DNA of 64,000 nucleotides. It comes from Rhopalosiphum padi (taxonomy: Eukaryota; Arthropoda; Insecta; Hemiptera; Aphididae). Position 1 is the first letter of the stretch. The number at the start of each line of letters is the position of its first letter. The stretch lies in the NCBI RefSeq assembly GCF_020882245.1, contig NC_083599.1, forward strand, positions 6,014,001-6,078,000, given 5' to 3'. A program made the translations under genes and the position numbers. Below are positions 1 to 13,992 of this stretch, piece after piece. Below the pieces are notes generated by a model. It had not been told where the DNA came from and did not search any database. It saw only the letters and a program-made list of their open reading frames with translations.

Positions 1-2663
1 CAGTCATGATACAACATAATATTACATAAAGCGATTAGGTGATAAAATTAAAAAAAATCACAGTTTAACCAAAAAAAAAAAAAAATTGTTTGTAAACATA
101 ATTATATCATATCTAATACTTAAATAAATAGTTGATAAATATTATAAATCTTTTGGAATTTTATTATTTTAGACTCTGATGAATTCATTGATTTTATAAT
201 GAAATGTGTTTTTTTCGTACGAGTACACGATAAGTTGTGTTGATAAAATAATTCGATTTTCAACTTTGAGGGTAGTTTTTGATTGTAAATTGGATCTATA
301 GTTTGTACTTTAGAGAGGAACTTTTTACACTAAACAAGATTTTGACTACCTAAATTGATTTTTTTATTTTGTTATAATTTAAAAACAAATAACCAGAAAC
401 TTGAAAATTTCACCAAGTATTTATATTATCATTTTCTATATAAAGTATACAAAATAATTTGAATTTTATTGAGCTATTTATTAACAAATTACATTTTCAT
501 CAATTTTTTTTTTAAATTGTCAATTATAAATTTATGAATGGGTAATAATACTTAAAAATTTGATAAAACATTTTTAACAAGTGATTCATTTTGCAATTAA
601 AAAAAATTGAGAATTCATAAAAACAAATTGAAATTCTTACATAATGCTTATATTATCATTTGTCATTCATATACTAAAATTTTTTTTTGCAAATATCGAA
701 AAAAAATATTCATTGGGTCAAAATTCTTGAAAATTTAATGAAAGATTATACATAAGTTGTTCTTGTATCCATATAAAAATATTAAAAATGTATAGGCACA
801 ATTTTTTTATGTGTAGGTATTTGAAATTAGAATTGTGACGAAAGTTGTCAAAATCACAGAAAATTATAAACTATTTTGTAGTTAGAAATAATTCATAAAT
901 CCTTTTTTTTATTCAGAATTGTTTTTCGTATACAATGATATATTATTGAATTATAATTTAACATGCCCATAATAGTGGCCCGTTTGATACTTAATGTACA
1001 GCAGAGTGGTTCCCACTTGTCTACCTTTTTTTTATAATTAGGTACACAATAAATAGCGGAAATAAATTTCGTAAAAAACCACAAATTCCATACCATGTTA
1101 CCATAATTATTTTTCATTTTATATTTTTACTTAAGGAAACTATTCAACGAATCAAAAACTATTCAGTTTTAAGTACTTACATGGTATATTTTCAAATAAT
1201 TTGTGCTTAAAACTTTTAAAGCACCACTTCAGCTAGAAAAAAATGATAATAGACAAAATTGTAAAACCCTAATCATTGTATATCTTAAGTGCAAATTCGA
1301 TATTTTTTATATGTCTATCTACTGTTTTGTACAAACAAGCTATTGACTTTTGTAAGCTTCTTCCTTAGGAAAAAATTCTGTGAATATCACTGCTAAAGTA
1401 CCTACGGGTTGGTTAATTATTTCTAAAATAAAAAAATGCTTGAAATGATACTGCTAGAGATAGGCTTTAATGGTTCTTTTATTTAAAATTGATATATCAT
1501 TCAGAGCTCATATAAGTATAATATGGAATTATTTAGGATTAAAACAAAACCATATTCATTTAATTATTTAATTGCCATTTGCCAATACCTAACTGTTTAT
1601 ATCCATTCACAGAGAAAAGATTTCGTTTTTTTATTTTGCAAGTTAAAACAAAAACAAGAGTGTTATACAATTAAATAGCATAACCTATTATTATTTACAG
1701 TTTATTTTCTGTCATATAAAATACGACTTGTATTACTCTTCAGTAGAAGTATGACTGTGTGTGCGAGTAAAGCAATATAGTATCTATATATTATCCATGT
1801 GACATACAAAATGCTGTCATCTAAGCGTCTGTCAAGCGTATACGAACGAATGGTACGGCAACGTTGCATTTAAAACCACATGGAATCGCGCATAATATAC
1901 AATAATAATATGAAATTTTCAAAATCATGTGTGTGTAGATTGTTATTAAAATTTACATCATTCAAAAGAAATTGTGGGATAGTTTGAGTCAAATTTATTG
2001 CACTATTATATTATAATTTGTCAACGTATACTAGTGGATCATGTATGCACCTAATATTATTACGTGAAACTTGCCACACGTTTTACGGTTTATTTACAAT
2101 AACTAATATCACCGAAGAGCTTGTGTACGACTGTTAGGTAATTAATAATTATATTATACCTTGTTTATTTAATAACAAATATTACAAGTACATAATATAT
2201 TATTTAATTAATAGCTGACCTTTTTGGTACACAAGCCCTTAAGTCTTATTCCAGAAGTTAGTAGTATCGACCGCCAACTCCTTTAACCACGTCAAGTGGA
2301 GCAAAGTTCTTCTCTCGAGTTCTCATAGTCAATATAAATGTATAAAGTATAAAACTATTATTCAATCGAGAGCAATAATACAGGAAAACGGGAAATATAG
2401 TAAACCGCTGGATAACACTTAAAAATCTACTACATATACTGCTGAGTATACAGACATAGGTACTCACTAAAGCAGCACAAATTTATAAGATTATCTGATT
2501 ATGCGTATATACATTATACACTACAGACAATATGTAAATACCTATACAAAGATATCATATAATCTGCCATCACGCGCTTTTTAAAAAATTACTGTTTTAG
2601 ATTCGCATAATGTTCATATAGTTACTACATAGACACATAGTATAAATATATCACTACGTCTAT
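1..2663. other. AT-rich intronic stretch, no feature recognised
   Basis: The stretch is highly AT-rich with many A and T runs. I see no coding pattern, no paired terminal repeats and no RNA gene. Confidence 0.5.
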
Positions 2664-3228
2664 TAGACCATTTGATCTAGGACAAATGGACGTAGTTGTT
2701 TAGACGTGGACAATTGGACGTAAAAAAATATATATACATAAATTAATATTAAATATTTAAATATTCGAATTATTCATTACATAAAATATAAAAATTAAAA
2801 ATATATCTAAAACAAATGTTTTATTATAATAGGTATGCCAACAATTATAATACAATATAAAAAAAGTTATTTATACTAATTATATTTATTGTAGTACGTA
2901 AAAATGAATATAAAATATATAAAAATTATTTATTGTTTAAAATATCTAAAAAGTTTTTGAATGTCAAACATAGTTATTTATATTAATTAGATATTACCTA
3001 TTTGTTATAGTACTAAAAAATGATCAACATTTTATTTTAATACAGAGAAATATTTTCAGCGATTCCGCGTAAAAATGATATTTTAGTTCTAGTGTCAAAA
3101 CTTTGAACAATTTTTAGGCTAGGTTAATATATTTTGATAATATAATTTATTATAAAATTATTTATTTTCTTTATATTTTTTTTTACGTCCAAACGGCTAC
3201 GTATATTTGTCCTTATTCGTAGACCATT
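2664..3228. mobile_element. Mutator-like MITE with 9-bp target duplication
   Basis: A non-autonomous element of about 547 bp (2673-3219) is flanked by the direct repeat TAGACCATT at 2664-2672 and 3220-3228. Its ends are inverted: TGATCTAGGACAAAT on the left against CGAATAAGGACAAAT read inward from the right. Both arms continue with a GACGTAG and GACGTAAAAAAA core, making termini of roughly 45-60 bp. The left arm carries an extra GACGTGGACAATTG block. The interior is AT-rich and has no reading frame. A 9-bp duplication with long terminal repeats is typical of Mutator-like elements; that superfamily call is inference. Confidence 0.6.
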
Positions 3229-6200
3229 ATGTTGTAATTGACAACGGTGTAATTGACATGCCCGGATTAAGTTTAGTCAGGTCCAGGGGCCGATACTTGG
3301 CTGTGGACGGGCCCTAGTAGAGGAAAAAAAATATACAATCCTGTTCTTATCAGAGGTTGAATAACATTGTGGGAATATACCTACATATAACTATTATAAC
3401 TCTCTAATTATATATCATAACGGGCATTACGATAATTTAATTCAAATGAAAATACTATAAAATCAAAATTATATTAGTAGTTATAAACTATAGAAACAGT
3501 TTAGAAGTAATAATACATACAATAGGCATTAGACACCACAAATATGAAAAAATTATAATTTAAATTAAAAATAATAACCAAATGTATTAAATTTATACGG
3601 CTAAGTTATAATATGCATTTGTATTATACATTGTAGTTGATGCGATACTTTGGTCTTGGCATTAAAATAGTTTGTGAGATCAATAAAAATAAAATTATGA
3701 ATGATATTTTTAGTAAAAAATAAGTATAAATGGAAATTGATGTAAGTTTAGGATGGTTTTAAACAGCCTTATATCTGCTAGACTCTTTGGCGTAATGACG
3801 TAGACTTCTTCTATAGCTTATTATTATTAACTTGGCAATTACGGAGTCAGATGACCATTTGTATTAATTTTGGTGTTGGATCAACGATATTATAATCTGT
3901 ACATTAAAGGTTTATAGAAACGGGTTTATAATGGTCTAGAAGTGATTTATTAAATAATACAAAATCAAAATATATAATAATATATTAAGTTAAATTTTTC
4001 ATACTACTTTAAATATTGGTTGTAAAAGGAGACAACCATATTTAGTTATAATAATACTTGAAGTTCTGTCTTCTGACGGTGAATTAGATGAATAGTTAAT
4101 AATGTTTATTAAATTTAATGAAATGAAAATGCATATAATAAACTGTTTACATAAAACAAATTTTTTCCTTTTTTTGTATCTATTTGTTTACTTGTACATA
4201 CAGAACAGTTAGCAAACTCAAATTTTATATTAATAAAATAAAATAATATATGTAAAAATTACTTTGATATTTATTAAAAAATTCCAAAATAGTTGACTAA
4301 AAACAAAAACAAATAACCTTTATTCATTTTGTTCATGCGTAAAATCTAAAATTAAATGTAACTTTTATACTTAGAGCTTTATAAAAACCCAAAAATATTT
4401 TTATAGGACTAAATAACTCGTAATCTCGTAATCTCAATTCTAGTGTTAAATATTCTAAAAAATGGAATTAAAATCGAAAATAATTAAAATTAAAATACAA
4501 AATAAAAATTACTTCCCTTTAAACATGAAACTTACAATATAATATTATAAAACGAATATCACGTAACCGCAGCCTGGGAATACAATCCTAATTGCATCAA
4601 AATCCTAACCTTATACTTAAAATATCACTATTCGTTAATATGCAATTTATTTAGAATTAAATTAATTAAAAATATAAATACATCGAATCATAAGTTAAAA
4701 CACTGCTTACAACTGGCTACTAAAATATGTATAAGAAATATATACATAAACATAAGATTTAAAAAAATCATCTTAATAAAAGAATATAATAGAAAAGAAT
4801 ATTATTCGTACGGTTCGTAAGTACAAGTTGTATAAATGTTATTAAATTTGATATATATTATATTATATTATCATTGCCATCGAATAATAGTAACGATATG
4901 AGCGGCCCCAAACGGTGTGTATGTTTATGAAGATGTTTTTTAGATTTTAGATATTATTATCTATTAGAAGATATAAAATACAATAACACGCAACCATATT
5001 TTTCTAAATTATTAAGTACAGCTAGATTATAATACACAGTAAAAGTACATAGTTAACATTGTAGTACCTACTTAATAAAATTGCAATAATTCAATAAACT
5101 ATAGAGAATAAAAAACTCGTGTACAGGAAAATCACCACTGTGAAACGTCTACAACTTGTGTTAACACGAAAAACTATCGATTGAACTTTACGGTGCCTGT
5201 ATGGCGTATTATAGGTATATTCTATTACGATAAAACACGAATAAAAACGGAATAAACCATACATATAGCTTAGGTATAATATATAGAGACACTTCGAGGA
5301 AAAATTTAGGGTGACAACCATTCACGCACATTTTTGAAATTATACTAAATTTAATAAACCACGCGTTAGTGTATACATTTTTAAAAAGTCATTGCAAGTT
5401 TGCGTCGCCTGTGGGCATTTTAGAATGTAAACTCGAACATTTCAATAGACTCAGTCAGTACAGATATCGCGTAACACGTATAACAATTTTAGTACGTAAA
5501 AATAGTATTTGGAATTATCTATCAGTAGATACCATGGAGTTATTTCTTGGATAAAATGTATATTGTTTTAAAATGTTTATTTTAAGAACATCGGATCCGT
5601 CGCACTATGAATTCCATGATTGGCTTTTAGTCGTGGGCTTATAAATGATACACGTTTACCATAATTAACACATAATAAGACTTGATATTTAAAATTAAAG
5701 TATTGTTGTAATCATCGTAAGCTTGGTTATTTAGTCAAGGTTTAACTTGGATTTCCTAAACCTATCCACTAGTATATCACAATAGTTTGTAAAACAATAT
5801 TGTTACGTGAAAAGGGTTGTTGTCGTCCATTTTCCCAATAGAATTTGTGTAGTGTAACGAAATTCCGGTGAAACCAGTCTTAAACGAACAACCTCTTTAA
5901 CATACTTCAAACTTGATGAAAATCGCCGTCTGTTTCTCGATGATTATGATAGTGAGTCGCCCGTAAAGGTACATCACAACACCAGCCACCTGTATTATTA
6001 TTCGCAGGTTCTTTGTAGAGGAATAACGATCATTTCAAAAGCCTCTACGACACTTCCTTAGAATTTATTGTGTATAATGTGCATTATACGTACAATATTA
6101 TTGTACCTATTGCATTCAGCATTGGTTTGAAAATTTAAAACAGGTAAAGTCTTTGTAAGACAGTCGTGCAAATATTAAGTACCTATTATTGTAACGTAAC

Positions 6201-6600
6201 AATCGTACATTATCGTCGCTTCACATCATTCTTATGTGTATAAATAAGGCATATTATGTACAGACTGCCATCGGTGTGATTTGGTATAGTACGCGAATTC
6301 AGCGGGTCGAACAAAATAAACGCCATAAATTATGCAACTATATTATATCATGCGCTTTGCTTGCTCTTTGTATGCGCGAATACATAAAAAAATATAACGC
6401 GACACATCCATACGATTCCAAGTACAATATCCAAAATGCATGAGCATGAGGTGGTTGACAGTCAACTGCATTTTTTGTCGAGAATCGGACCCCGTACCCA
6501 TTGTGTGATATACGTAATACCATTCACGCAATTCGTTGTGACGATTATTATTATTATTTTTCTTTTGACGCAACGGTCGTAAAAAAGGGAATAAAAATAT
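3229..6600. other. AT-rich intronic stretch with a GC-rich relic near 3.25-3.32 kb
   Basis: Mostly low-complexity AT-rich sequence. At 3252-3318 a short GC-rich piece containing CCCGGATTAAG resembles the eroded end of a transposon; a similar CCGGATTAAG occurs at 51173. No gene or RNA was recognised. Confidence 0.4.
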
Positions 6601-6619
6601 GTTACAAAAAAAAAAAATT

Positions 6620-7135
6620 AGTTTCGATGGAAGCGCGGGTGGCCGTAAAGTCGCGAGGTGCGACGGATCGGGACGAGTCTCGACATGTTCGCCCGCTGCA
6701 CCGGGAAAATTCGGACGAACAAGAATAAATAATAATATAATAAATAATATATCATATTATTATTATTATTACTGTCATCGTTTTGTATCCGTATAGCGTG
6801 TAATAGCATGTATAATATATATATAATACCTCGTTTGCCGTGCCGATCGTCGTTCGTTGACGATTATTGTTTGTGGTCCGTCTAGCTGCGGTGGTGTGCC
6901 GGCTGTGCAGTAATATTATATTTCATCCGCGCCGGGCAATAGCTGTCGACCGTAGTCGTCGTCGAGGAGGATTTTTTTCCACTCTTTCTTCCTTCCTTTC
7001 TTTCTGCCGACTAGATCGCCACTATATATATATATATTATATACACCATGTATATATCAACACTGCAGCGAGGACGATGACTGTGAAAAACTCGCGAGCG
7101 CACACACAAACAAACGCGGATATTTCTCTCCGTTC
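6620..7135. promoter_or_regulatory. CpG-rich patch, possible regulatory island
   Basis: GC and CpG content rise sharply against the AT-rich surroundings, with runs such as CGTAGTCGTCGTCGAGGAGG and a C/T-rich tract at 6983-7007. Several short overlapping frames are open because the patch is GC-rich, but none resembles a protein. It could be an internal promoter, an enhancer or a 5' non-coding exon. Nothing here fixes a strand or a start site. Confidence 0.3.
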
Positions 7136-7160
7136 TTATCCCATCACACCGTACATATTA

Positions 7161-7810
7161 TACAGAATGGTCTACCAAGTATGCTCATCCCCAAGTTTTC
7201 CTTCAATAATGCACTTATTTAATTTTTGATTTTTAATATTCCAATAGTATACTTAATGGCCCTATTTAAAAAAAAAATAATAATAATAATTTACAAAAAT
7301 ATTAAACAGCTGATATAATATTTAATTTAGTTATTAATTTGATACCTACAAAATCCGTTTATTTTATATTCAAACAATTTTAACAAATTTTACAATATTA
7401 ATAAATTTATTTTTATTAATTACTATAATTTCATATTATCAAAATCCCCATATCTGTAAGTCCACCATCAAGGACTATACTATTCTTCATATCTATTTAA
7501 TATTTATATATAATGTTTTATACGTAACTAAAATTACTCGTTTTAATTTCAAATTAGATAGATATTTACATACAAATTAAAAAAAAAATTCCATTAAATA
7601 ATTTACAGTAAAATATGGTGATTTTTATTTAAAAAACAAAAGTTTGTACCGCCACAACTAGACATTCCAAATAGTATAAAAAATAAAATTAACTGAAAAT
7701 ATAATAATTATTAATAATCATACTTAAAAATTACAAAAATTAGAATTTAAATTAATGCATTATTACAGTAAAACATAGGAAGAGAGCATGCTCGGTGAAT
7801 CACTCTGTAT
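7161..7810. mobile_element. MITE, ACAGGGTGATTCAC family (copy 1)
   Basis: The left end reads ACAGAATGGTCTACCAAG and continues TATGCTCATCCCC. The right end, read inward, is ACAGAGTGATTCACCGAG and continues CATGCTC. The two ends agree over about 25 bases with a few changes and are preceded by TA. The AT-rich interior of about 600 bp has no gene. The block AATAATTTACAGTAAAATA at about 7600 recurs in the copy near 34.57 kb. Confidence 0.6.
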
Positions 7811-8850
7811 GTAATGTAATTATAGGTACGCGCGTTATATACCTACATTTTTTCGTCTGTACACAATTTAAACACTATAACTAATTGTAATTGGTCAAGC
7901 GGATCCTGGACAGAACGCGTACAACAGCGACACGACACATTACCGCTTCTGGCGGCGGCGATAATTATTATTGCCGTACATATATGTATATATATATATA
8001 ACATAATATAATAATAAAATGGTGGCTAAGGAATATATTGAGGACGTGCGAGTTGTACGTGCGGTCGTGCAGCACCCATAATTCTATAGATACATTTGTC
8101 TGAATCTCATTCTGCGTCGGTAGCACCCGTGTACCAATAACATAATAAATAATAATATTACGACCGAAACAATATTATATTGACATTAAACGATCCGTTA
8201 AAATATATATAACCATGACTTAATTATATAGGTTATTGCACTTTGATGAAATCCTTATCTATAATATCGATATTGTATACATAGTGTTTGGGGATTTCAG
8301 TTTGGTCTTTATATGCTATCACATCGTTTAAATTGTATAATCGATGGAATATTAATATTACAGTTTAAACCACGACTGTTTATAGATTAATAATGGTCTC
8401 GGAGATTTGAAATTTACATTGATAATATAAATATTTGTAATTTATTATTGCATTACAACTATACATTCTATCACTGAACCACTGAAACCACTATTGAAAC
8501 TTTTTATAATTTGTAGATTAAATCACCAGAAATAATAACATATATTTTTATTATATTTTGAATCATTTTTGATAATCTTAACTTCCACTTAATTCTTTTG
8601 ACTTTTTAGGATGCATTATTTCCATAAAATATGTAATGACATATTTAATTTCATTGTATAATACCAAATATTTTAATTTTAAAATCGCTACCAATAATAA
8701 TGGTACAATATTGACATTTTAAAACCCATATATCAAGAACGTAAGAATATGATATACAATAATACCTTATAATATTAATTCATGCATAAAACCTAATCGT
8801 TTCGGGCAGTTTAAAACGTTTTTATAATATTTGCACAATGAGCATCTAGT
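7811..8850. other. AT-rich intronic stretch with a small GC-rich spot
   Basis: No feature recognised beyond a short CpG-containing spot at about 7905-7975 and a TA-rich run at 7980-8010. Confidence 0.4.
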
Positions 8851-8859
8851 GATAACCGG

Positions 8860-9910
8860 GAAAATTTTTCGTTGGTCGGAATGACGGGTAGGACGGACGT
8901 CCGTGAGAAACTGGTAATGCTTCAACGTTTCCGAACGTTGTTATAATATTTGTGATCCGTCTGCTTTCGAAAAATAATATCGTCGCAGCTAGTACACGGT
9001 GTAGACTTTTCTACCAGACGTTTCTCAAACGCGGAGTAGGTACCGTTATATTTCGCATACAGCGACCGCCGCTCCACCCCAATCTATTCGGCAAACCGAG
9101 TGACGCCCGCGCAAAGGCCGATCGATTCTAAGACGCTCGCGCTTTCGAAAAATTTACGACGTCTCTGAAAAACGAGTGTTTCCTACGTTTCGTTTACTGT
9201 ATGCCTATATTTAGACTTTGTAGGGGCAGAAGCCGGGCTCCACATAAAATAACTGTTCACATTTATAAGTGTATAGATTCTTCCGACTGACGAAATAAAA
9301 ATGCAATTTAATTCTATCTTATTTTAATTATCAGGTCAGTTCAGATTTGCCACTTTATAAGTAAGTTTCGCCTTATAGCTCAAATTTGATTCTGATTTTC
9401 CGGACATTTTTTTTCAAAAATAATTACGACATAAAACCCACATGCCGCTTAAATACGTGTTTTAACCTTGTGGAAAAATTGACCGCGGATATTACTGCAG
9501 ACGATTTTCGCACGAATTTTTCTGGCTATTCGTTCGGCTAGGCGTCGATAATAATTCGGCTGATTTGATAATCTGAAAATGTCCACGGGGGTTCTATACA
9601 TAGGAGGTCGTCCATATTACACGGACACGTAGTATATGTACCACCCATTACTCTCCCGTCGCGACGTCGTCTGTCCGGTCATAACCGACACACGAACGTA
9701 CATTTATAATAATACACATATGACTATAAAAGCGAGTGTGCGTGCGTGAGCGCGTAATACGAGTTGAACGTTTTTAATGCGATTGTAATAATAATTACGG
9801 CCGCGTCGGGCTTCCGGTGATATGCGTGTGTATACCGTGTGTGGTGCACGATGACGATGATGAAAGATGATCGGACCCGACCGGTGCGCGGTGGTGGGCT
9901 GACCATCCAA
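8860..9910. promoter_or_regulatory. CpG-rich patch with nearby perfect palindromes
   Basis: The interval contains CpG-rich blocks at 8870-9180, 9480-9560 and 9640-9910. Two palindromes lie close together: ACGGACGTCCGT at 8893-8904, and CAACGTT/AACGTTG arms separated by four bases at 8923-8940. No protein-like frame is visible. It may be an intronic enhancer or a promoter; the call rests only on composition. Confidence 0.25.
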
Positions 9911-10695
9911 CGCTTGTCATGTTATACCATAGGATGCCGAGTGTGTACGTTTAAATAATATTTAATATATATAAATAGTAATCGTACGGGGACCGTTGTC
10001 ATTGTAGGCAATATAATATATATATATATAACTAATACATATTATATATTATGCGTATCTGAGTATATGCATATTACGTATCCGTTTCGTCGCGCGTGAA
10101 GGGATCGTGGACATGAGCGAATACGCGTGCATCATGTTTTAATAGTAAAATAAAGGACAAAATAATATTATGATTATTAAAACCATACTGACTCGATTAT
10201 GATGATAATAATAATACGATCTATCCTTCATATTATTTGTAATATATGAAATGAAATGGCGAATAATCCATATTCCGCGTTTACAATATGCACTGCTGCA
10301 GTGTGATGTATTATATTATATACGAGTGTACTAGACGTTTATAAATTATAATATTACCTTTACCTATAATAATATGACGTATACAATGTGTGTGTATGGT
10401 TAATTATTATTACGTTATTATAAAGGCACTGCAGTATAAGGCTCGTGCGGTCGTAATAATATTATTTTAATTACAATTTTACGCGAAGGACTTGATAACC
10501 TGATAATACGAGTACGTAATTACTATACTGAAGTGTATATTTCTCTACACGTTCTCTACACGCTCTCTTATAATATTCAGTGTCCCTGTTATAAACAGTC
10601 TTGTCGTCGTTCAAATAATAATAATATATACATTGCGATTTGTGGCATTTGTAGTGAGTTATGTAGGTATATGCGCCACATCGTCTACCTATATA

Positions 10696-11058
10696 CAGTA
10701 GCATCGCGGTTAACCGAACATAGGCTAATCCGAAAGATGCAGTAATCCGAACGGTTTCGAGTGTACGTGGCCACCGTTATATTATTGTATTTAATATGTA
10801 CATAGACCAATAAAATAATAATCATAACGATTATTACGACTGAATATCATACGTGTATGTGCGTCGTTAAGATTCCATACGTCCAAAATGTAATCAATTA
10901 TTATAATTATTGTATTTAAATAGGTTTATTATATACATAAAAATTATAAATAAAATAAAAAACTTAAATTTAAATTGCAAGACAATTTTGTAACAAAGTC
11001 ATGGGTAATTCGAACGACCCCTTTCCCCAATTCCCTTCGGATTACCGCGACGCTACTG
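10696..11058. mobile_element. pogo/Tigger-like MITE with TA target duplication
   Basis: The element begins CAGTAGCATCGCGGTTAACC and, read inward from the right end, CAGTAGCGTCGCGGTAATCC. It is flanked by TA at 10694-10695 and 11059-11060. The inverted ends agree at about 20 of 23 positions, and the sub-terminal region repeats the word TAATCCGAA. The CAGT start, TA duplication and TAACCGAA words match the pogo/Tigger group of Tc1/mariner elements. At 363 bp it is non-autonomous and has no transposase. Confidence 0.7.
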
Positions 11059-11060
11059 TA

Positions 11061-13992
11061 TTACAATTTAATAAATATTTTAATTTTAGAACGAATCTAT
11101 AAACAACAGAAAATAAATATATGTATTATTAGACATACATGCGTATCCGTCTACAAGTTTAATTCTGCTAAATTTGAGACTCTTAAGTTTATAGTGGTTA
11201 AAATAGCATTCCAATTTGTACACGCGTATAATATATTATAAATACCTATTTGGTGTTTTATCTTTTGTTTTACTAAGAACATATTAAATTTTATGAATTA
11301 TTAGTCAAAATATACTTTTAATTAGCTTTATTTTGCAATGTCTAATAGTTAAAATAAACAATAATTAATCTTATTTATTCGGATGGTTTTTTGGATGCGG
11401 CTCACAAATAAATTATTATTATTAAAATAAGACGTTTATATAATATTATTTGCACATTTAAAATGAATACTTGCGTTTATTTGTATGTCTTTTAAAGCGT
11501 GAATACACCTAACAAACATAATAAATATGAAATAGTACGGTAGAATATAATATCATATATAATTATGTCTGGCCATGTGTTTTTAAGAAATTCATATGCC
11601 TAACATGAGTTGTACAGATTGAGTGTACATGTTGTTAAATATGATGTAATACGTGTGTTTGTCGATGAAAATGTTCCATTTTTCTGCGTTTGAAATTTTT
11701 CTCGTTTGGGATAAAAGTATAAGTATTAGGGAGAATGATTCAGAGTGGGAGGAGACTACAAAGAGAGCCACCCTAGATTTTGTGAGGACCGAATAGGGCG
11801 TAATAGCTAGGGTGGAAAGAAAAACAGAATGCGCTCTTTGCTCGTTTTGTTAGATGTGCTATTATTGATGACGAATAAATAAGCATTTTTCCTCCGTATT
11901 TTCTTTTAAAGTAAACTTCAACCGTCAACAAACACAAATTGTCTTCTCTGGGTTTATAAATTACATATAATAAGAAATGGACTATTTTATTCGATTTTAA
12001 ATTATTATATTCCGTTTTTAAATATTATTATTATAATTTATAGTACAAAATATGTATGCTTTTTGATTTGCAAACATATAATATTATTACTAGGTATAGG
12101 CACTTCTAGATGGTTATTACAATTATATTTTTTTTATATAAATTCTACAATTACATAAGATAAAAATTAACTTTATATAGAATTTAAGTAGTAGAGTACT
12201 ATTATTAAATAATCAACTATCAATTATTTGAACAGACAATTAAAATTGTATAGATATATATTACTAAACATTATGTTTCGTAAGAAGGTTGAACCTCAAA
12301 TACATAATGTCATGTGGTGTAAACGATATATTTTTTGTTGTTGTTATTTCTGACTTGAAAAATAACTCTCTCACACTCACACACACACATATAAATATAA
12401 TTGATAATTGTCTTACATTTCTTCCCTAAATAAATGGGTAATAGATGAGTTATACCGAAAAGATGCTCACTAAAAGTCAAAATTACGCAGTAATAATGTA
12501 TATAATGCTATTTATTTATTATATTTTCTACTTATTCAGCTTTACTAGCGCATTTCCACTTAACCACTCTATATACTACTGCAGTTGTACCGCTGTCATT
12601 AATATAATAAAATACGAATGACTTTTAAACACTATAATTTGTTGAATTAAATGATACTGAGAGCCGAATCTCAAAGAAATTGTGATATATGAACTGTATG
12701 TATTGTATATTATACTATACAATATTATACACGCTCACATATAACATAGGCATGCGACCGTGTAGATGTTTGTATAATTTAATGATAACCATCATCAAGA
12801 AATAATTGACGTGGGAAAACAAAATGTACATGGCAGTTTCCGTGACCTATAGAGAAATTTCAATTCGATACCATAATAGTTATAAACAGAAAAATAGCGT
12901 TTAAAATAAAATTAACAATTACTTACTTTTTTCTGGTTGATATAATTAAAATTAATTTGTTTCCTCGTAGTACCTAATTGTGTGAAATATGTTTGGTATA
13001 CAAAACGTACCTTACTATGTATGATTGGGAATCGTCTTTGTACAGGTGTTTATCAATATGTATAATTCGTTACGACACCACCGGTGAACAATATCAATAA
13101 ATTCAAATCTTATAAACGTCGTCGCATTTATAGACCGTATTATTCGGTTTCAACCAACAGACCTTGTTCAAACCCTCTAGCTTAATGGTGTATAATAAAT
13201 ATAAGGACCCGTCCATGTATCTGGGTACATATATATATATACACACACACACACACCTCGACGAATGTTTTCTTTCAATTTAAAAATAGGTATATACTAT
13301 AGCCTATGCAGTGCTATTGTGCAGTTAAATATTTGAAAACCATGAGGCCATAATGTATTGTGTACCGTATATTTACTTCCAAATATATGCTTGTACATAA
13401 ATGCAGAATGTTTGTTAAACATTTCTTTTGAAATAAAAATAACCGGGGTCTTGTACGGCTATAATATATGTATACTTATATATACCTTAGAAGTTTAACA
13501 CAATATCTTCTTTTTTTTTACCATATTCAAATATTTCTGACAGGATACATATAGAGTTTAATCCTGTGAAATATCTTTATTCGTTGCGTTAAAATCATTT
13601 GATCAAATAATAATAACCTCGCAGTTTTGTCCCCGCACTATAATATACGCAAAATCTTACTTGCAAATGTTTAAAACTGCCAGATGGTGTCGTATAGGAT
13701 ATACGCTCTTTACAGTAATAAAAAAAAACGTTCTAACCTTCACCGAATGTTTATAAATGAGGGTTGTTAGATATTTTTAGGGCATAGACGTGAAGAGAGG
13801 TTACGTATACGGTAGCTAAAATAGATACATGATATACATAGATACCTATTATAGAAATGGACAAAAATAAATGTTGTAAAGTATTAACAAGAATAAAATA
13901 TTTAAAAAAAAAAAATGTGTCACATATTATAGTTAATTACTATTTAGTTTATCTTAACTCTAAAATAGAAAAATATTTGGGGTTCTAGTAAT
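11061..13992. other. AT-rich intronic stretch with short CA/TA repeats
   Basis: Apart from the hairpin at 11.8 kb, this holds only simple sequence: a CA run near 12371-12389, and adjoining TA and CA runs at 13229-13256. No gene was recognised. Confidence 0.4.
11768..11815. repeat. Hairpin with 9-bp perfect arms
   Basis: CCACCCTAG at 11768-11776 pairs perfectly with CTAGGGTGG at 11807-11815 across a 30-base loop. The setting is less AT-rich than its surroundings. It could form an RNA stem if transcribed; function unknown. Confidence 0.45.
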
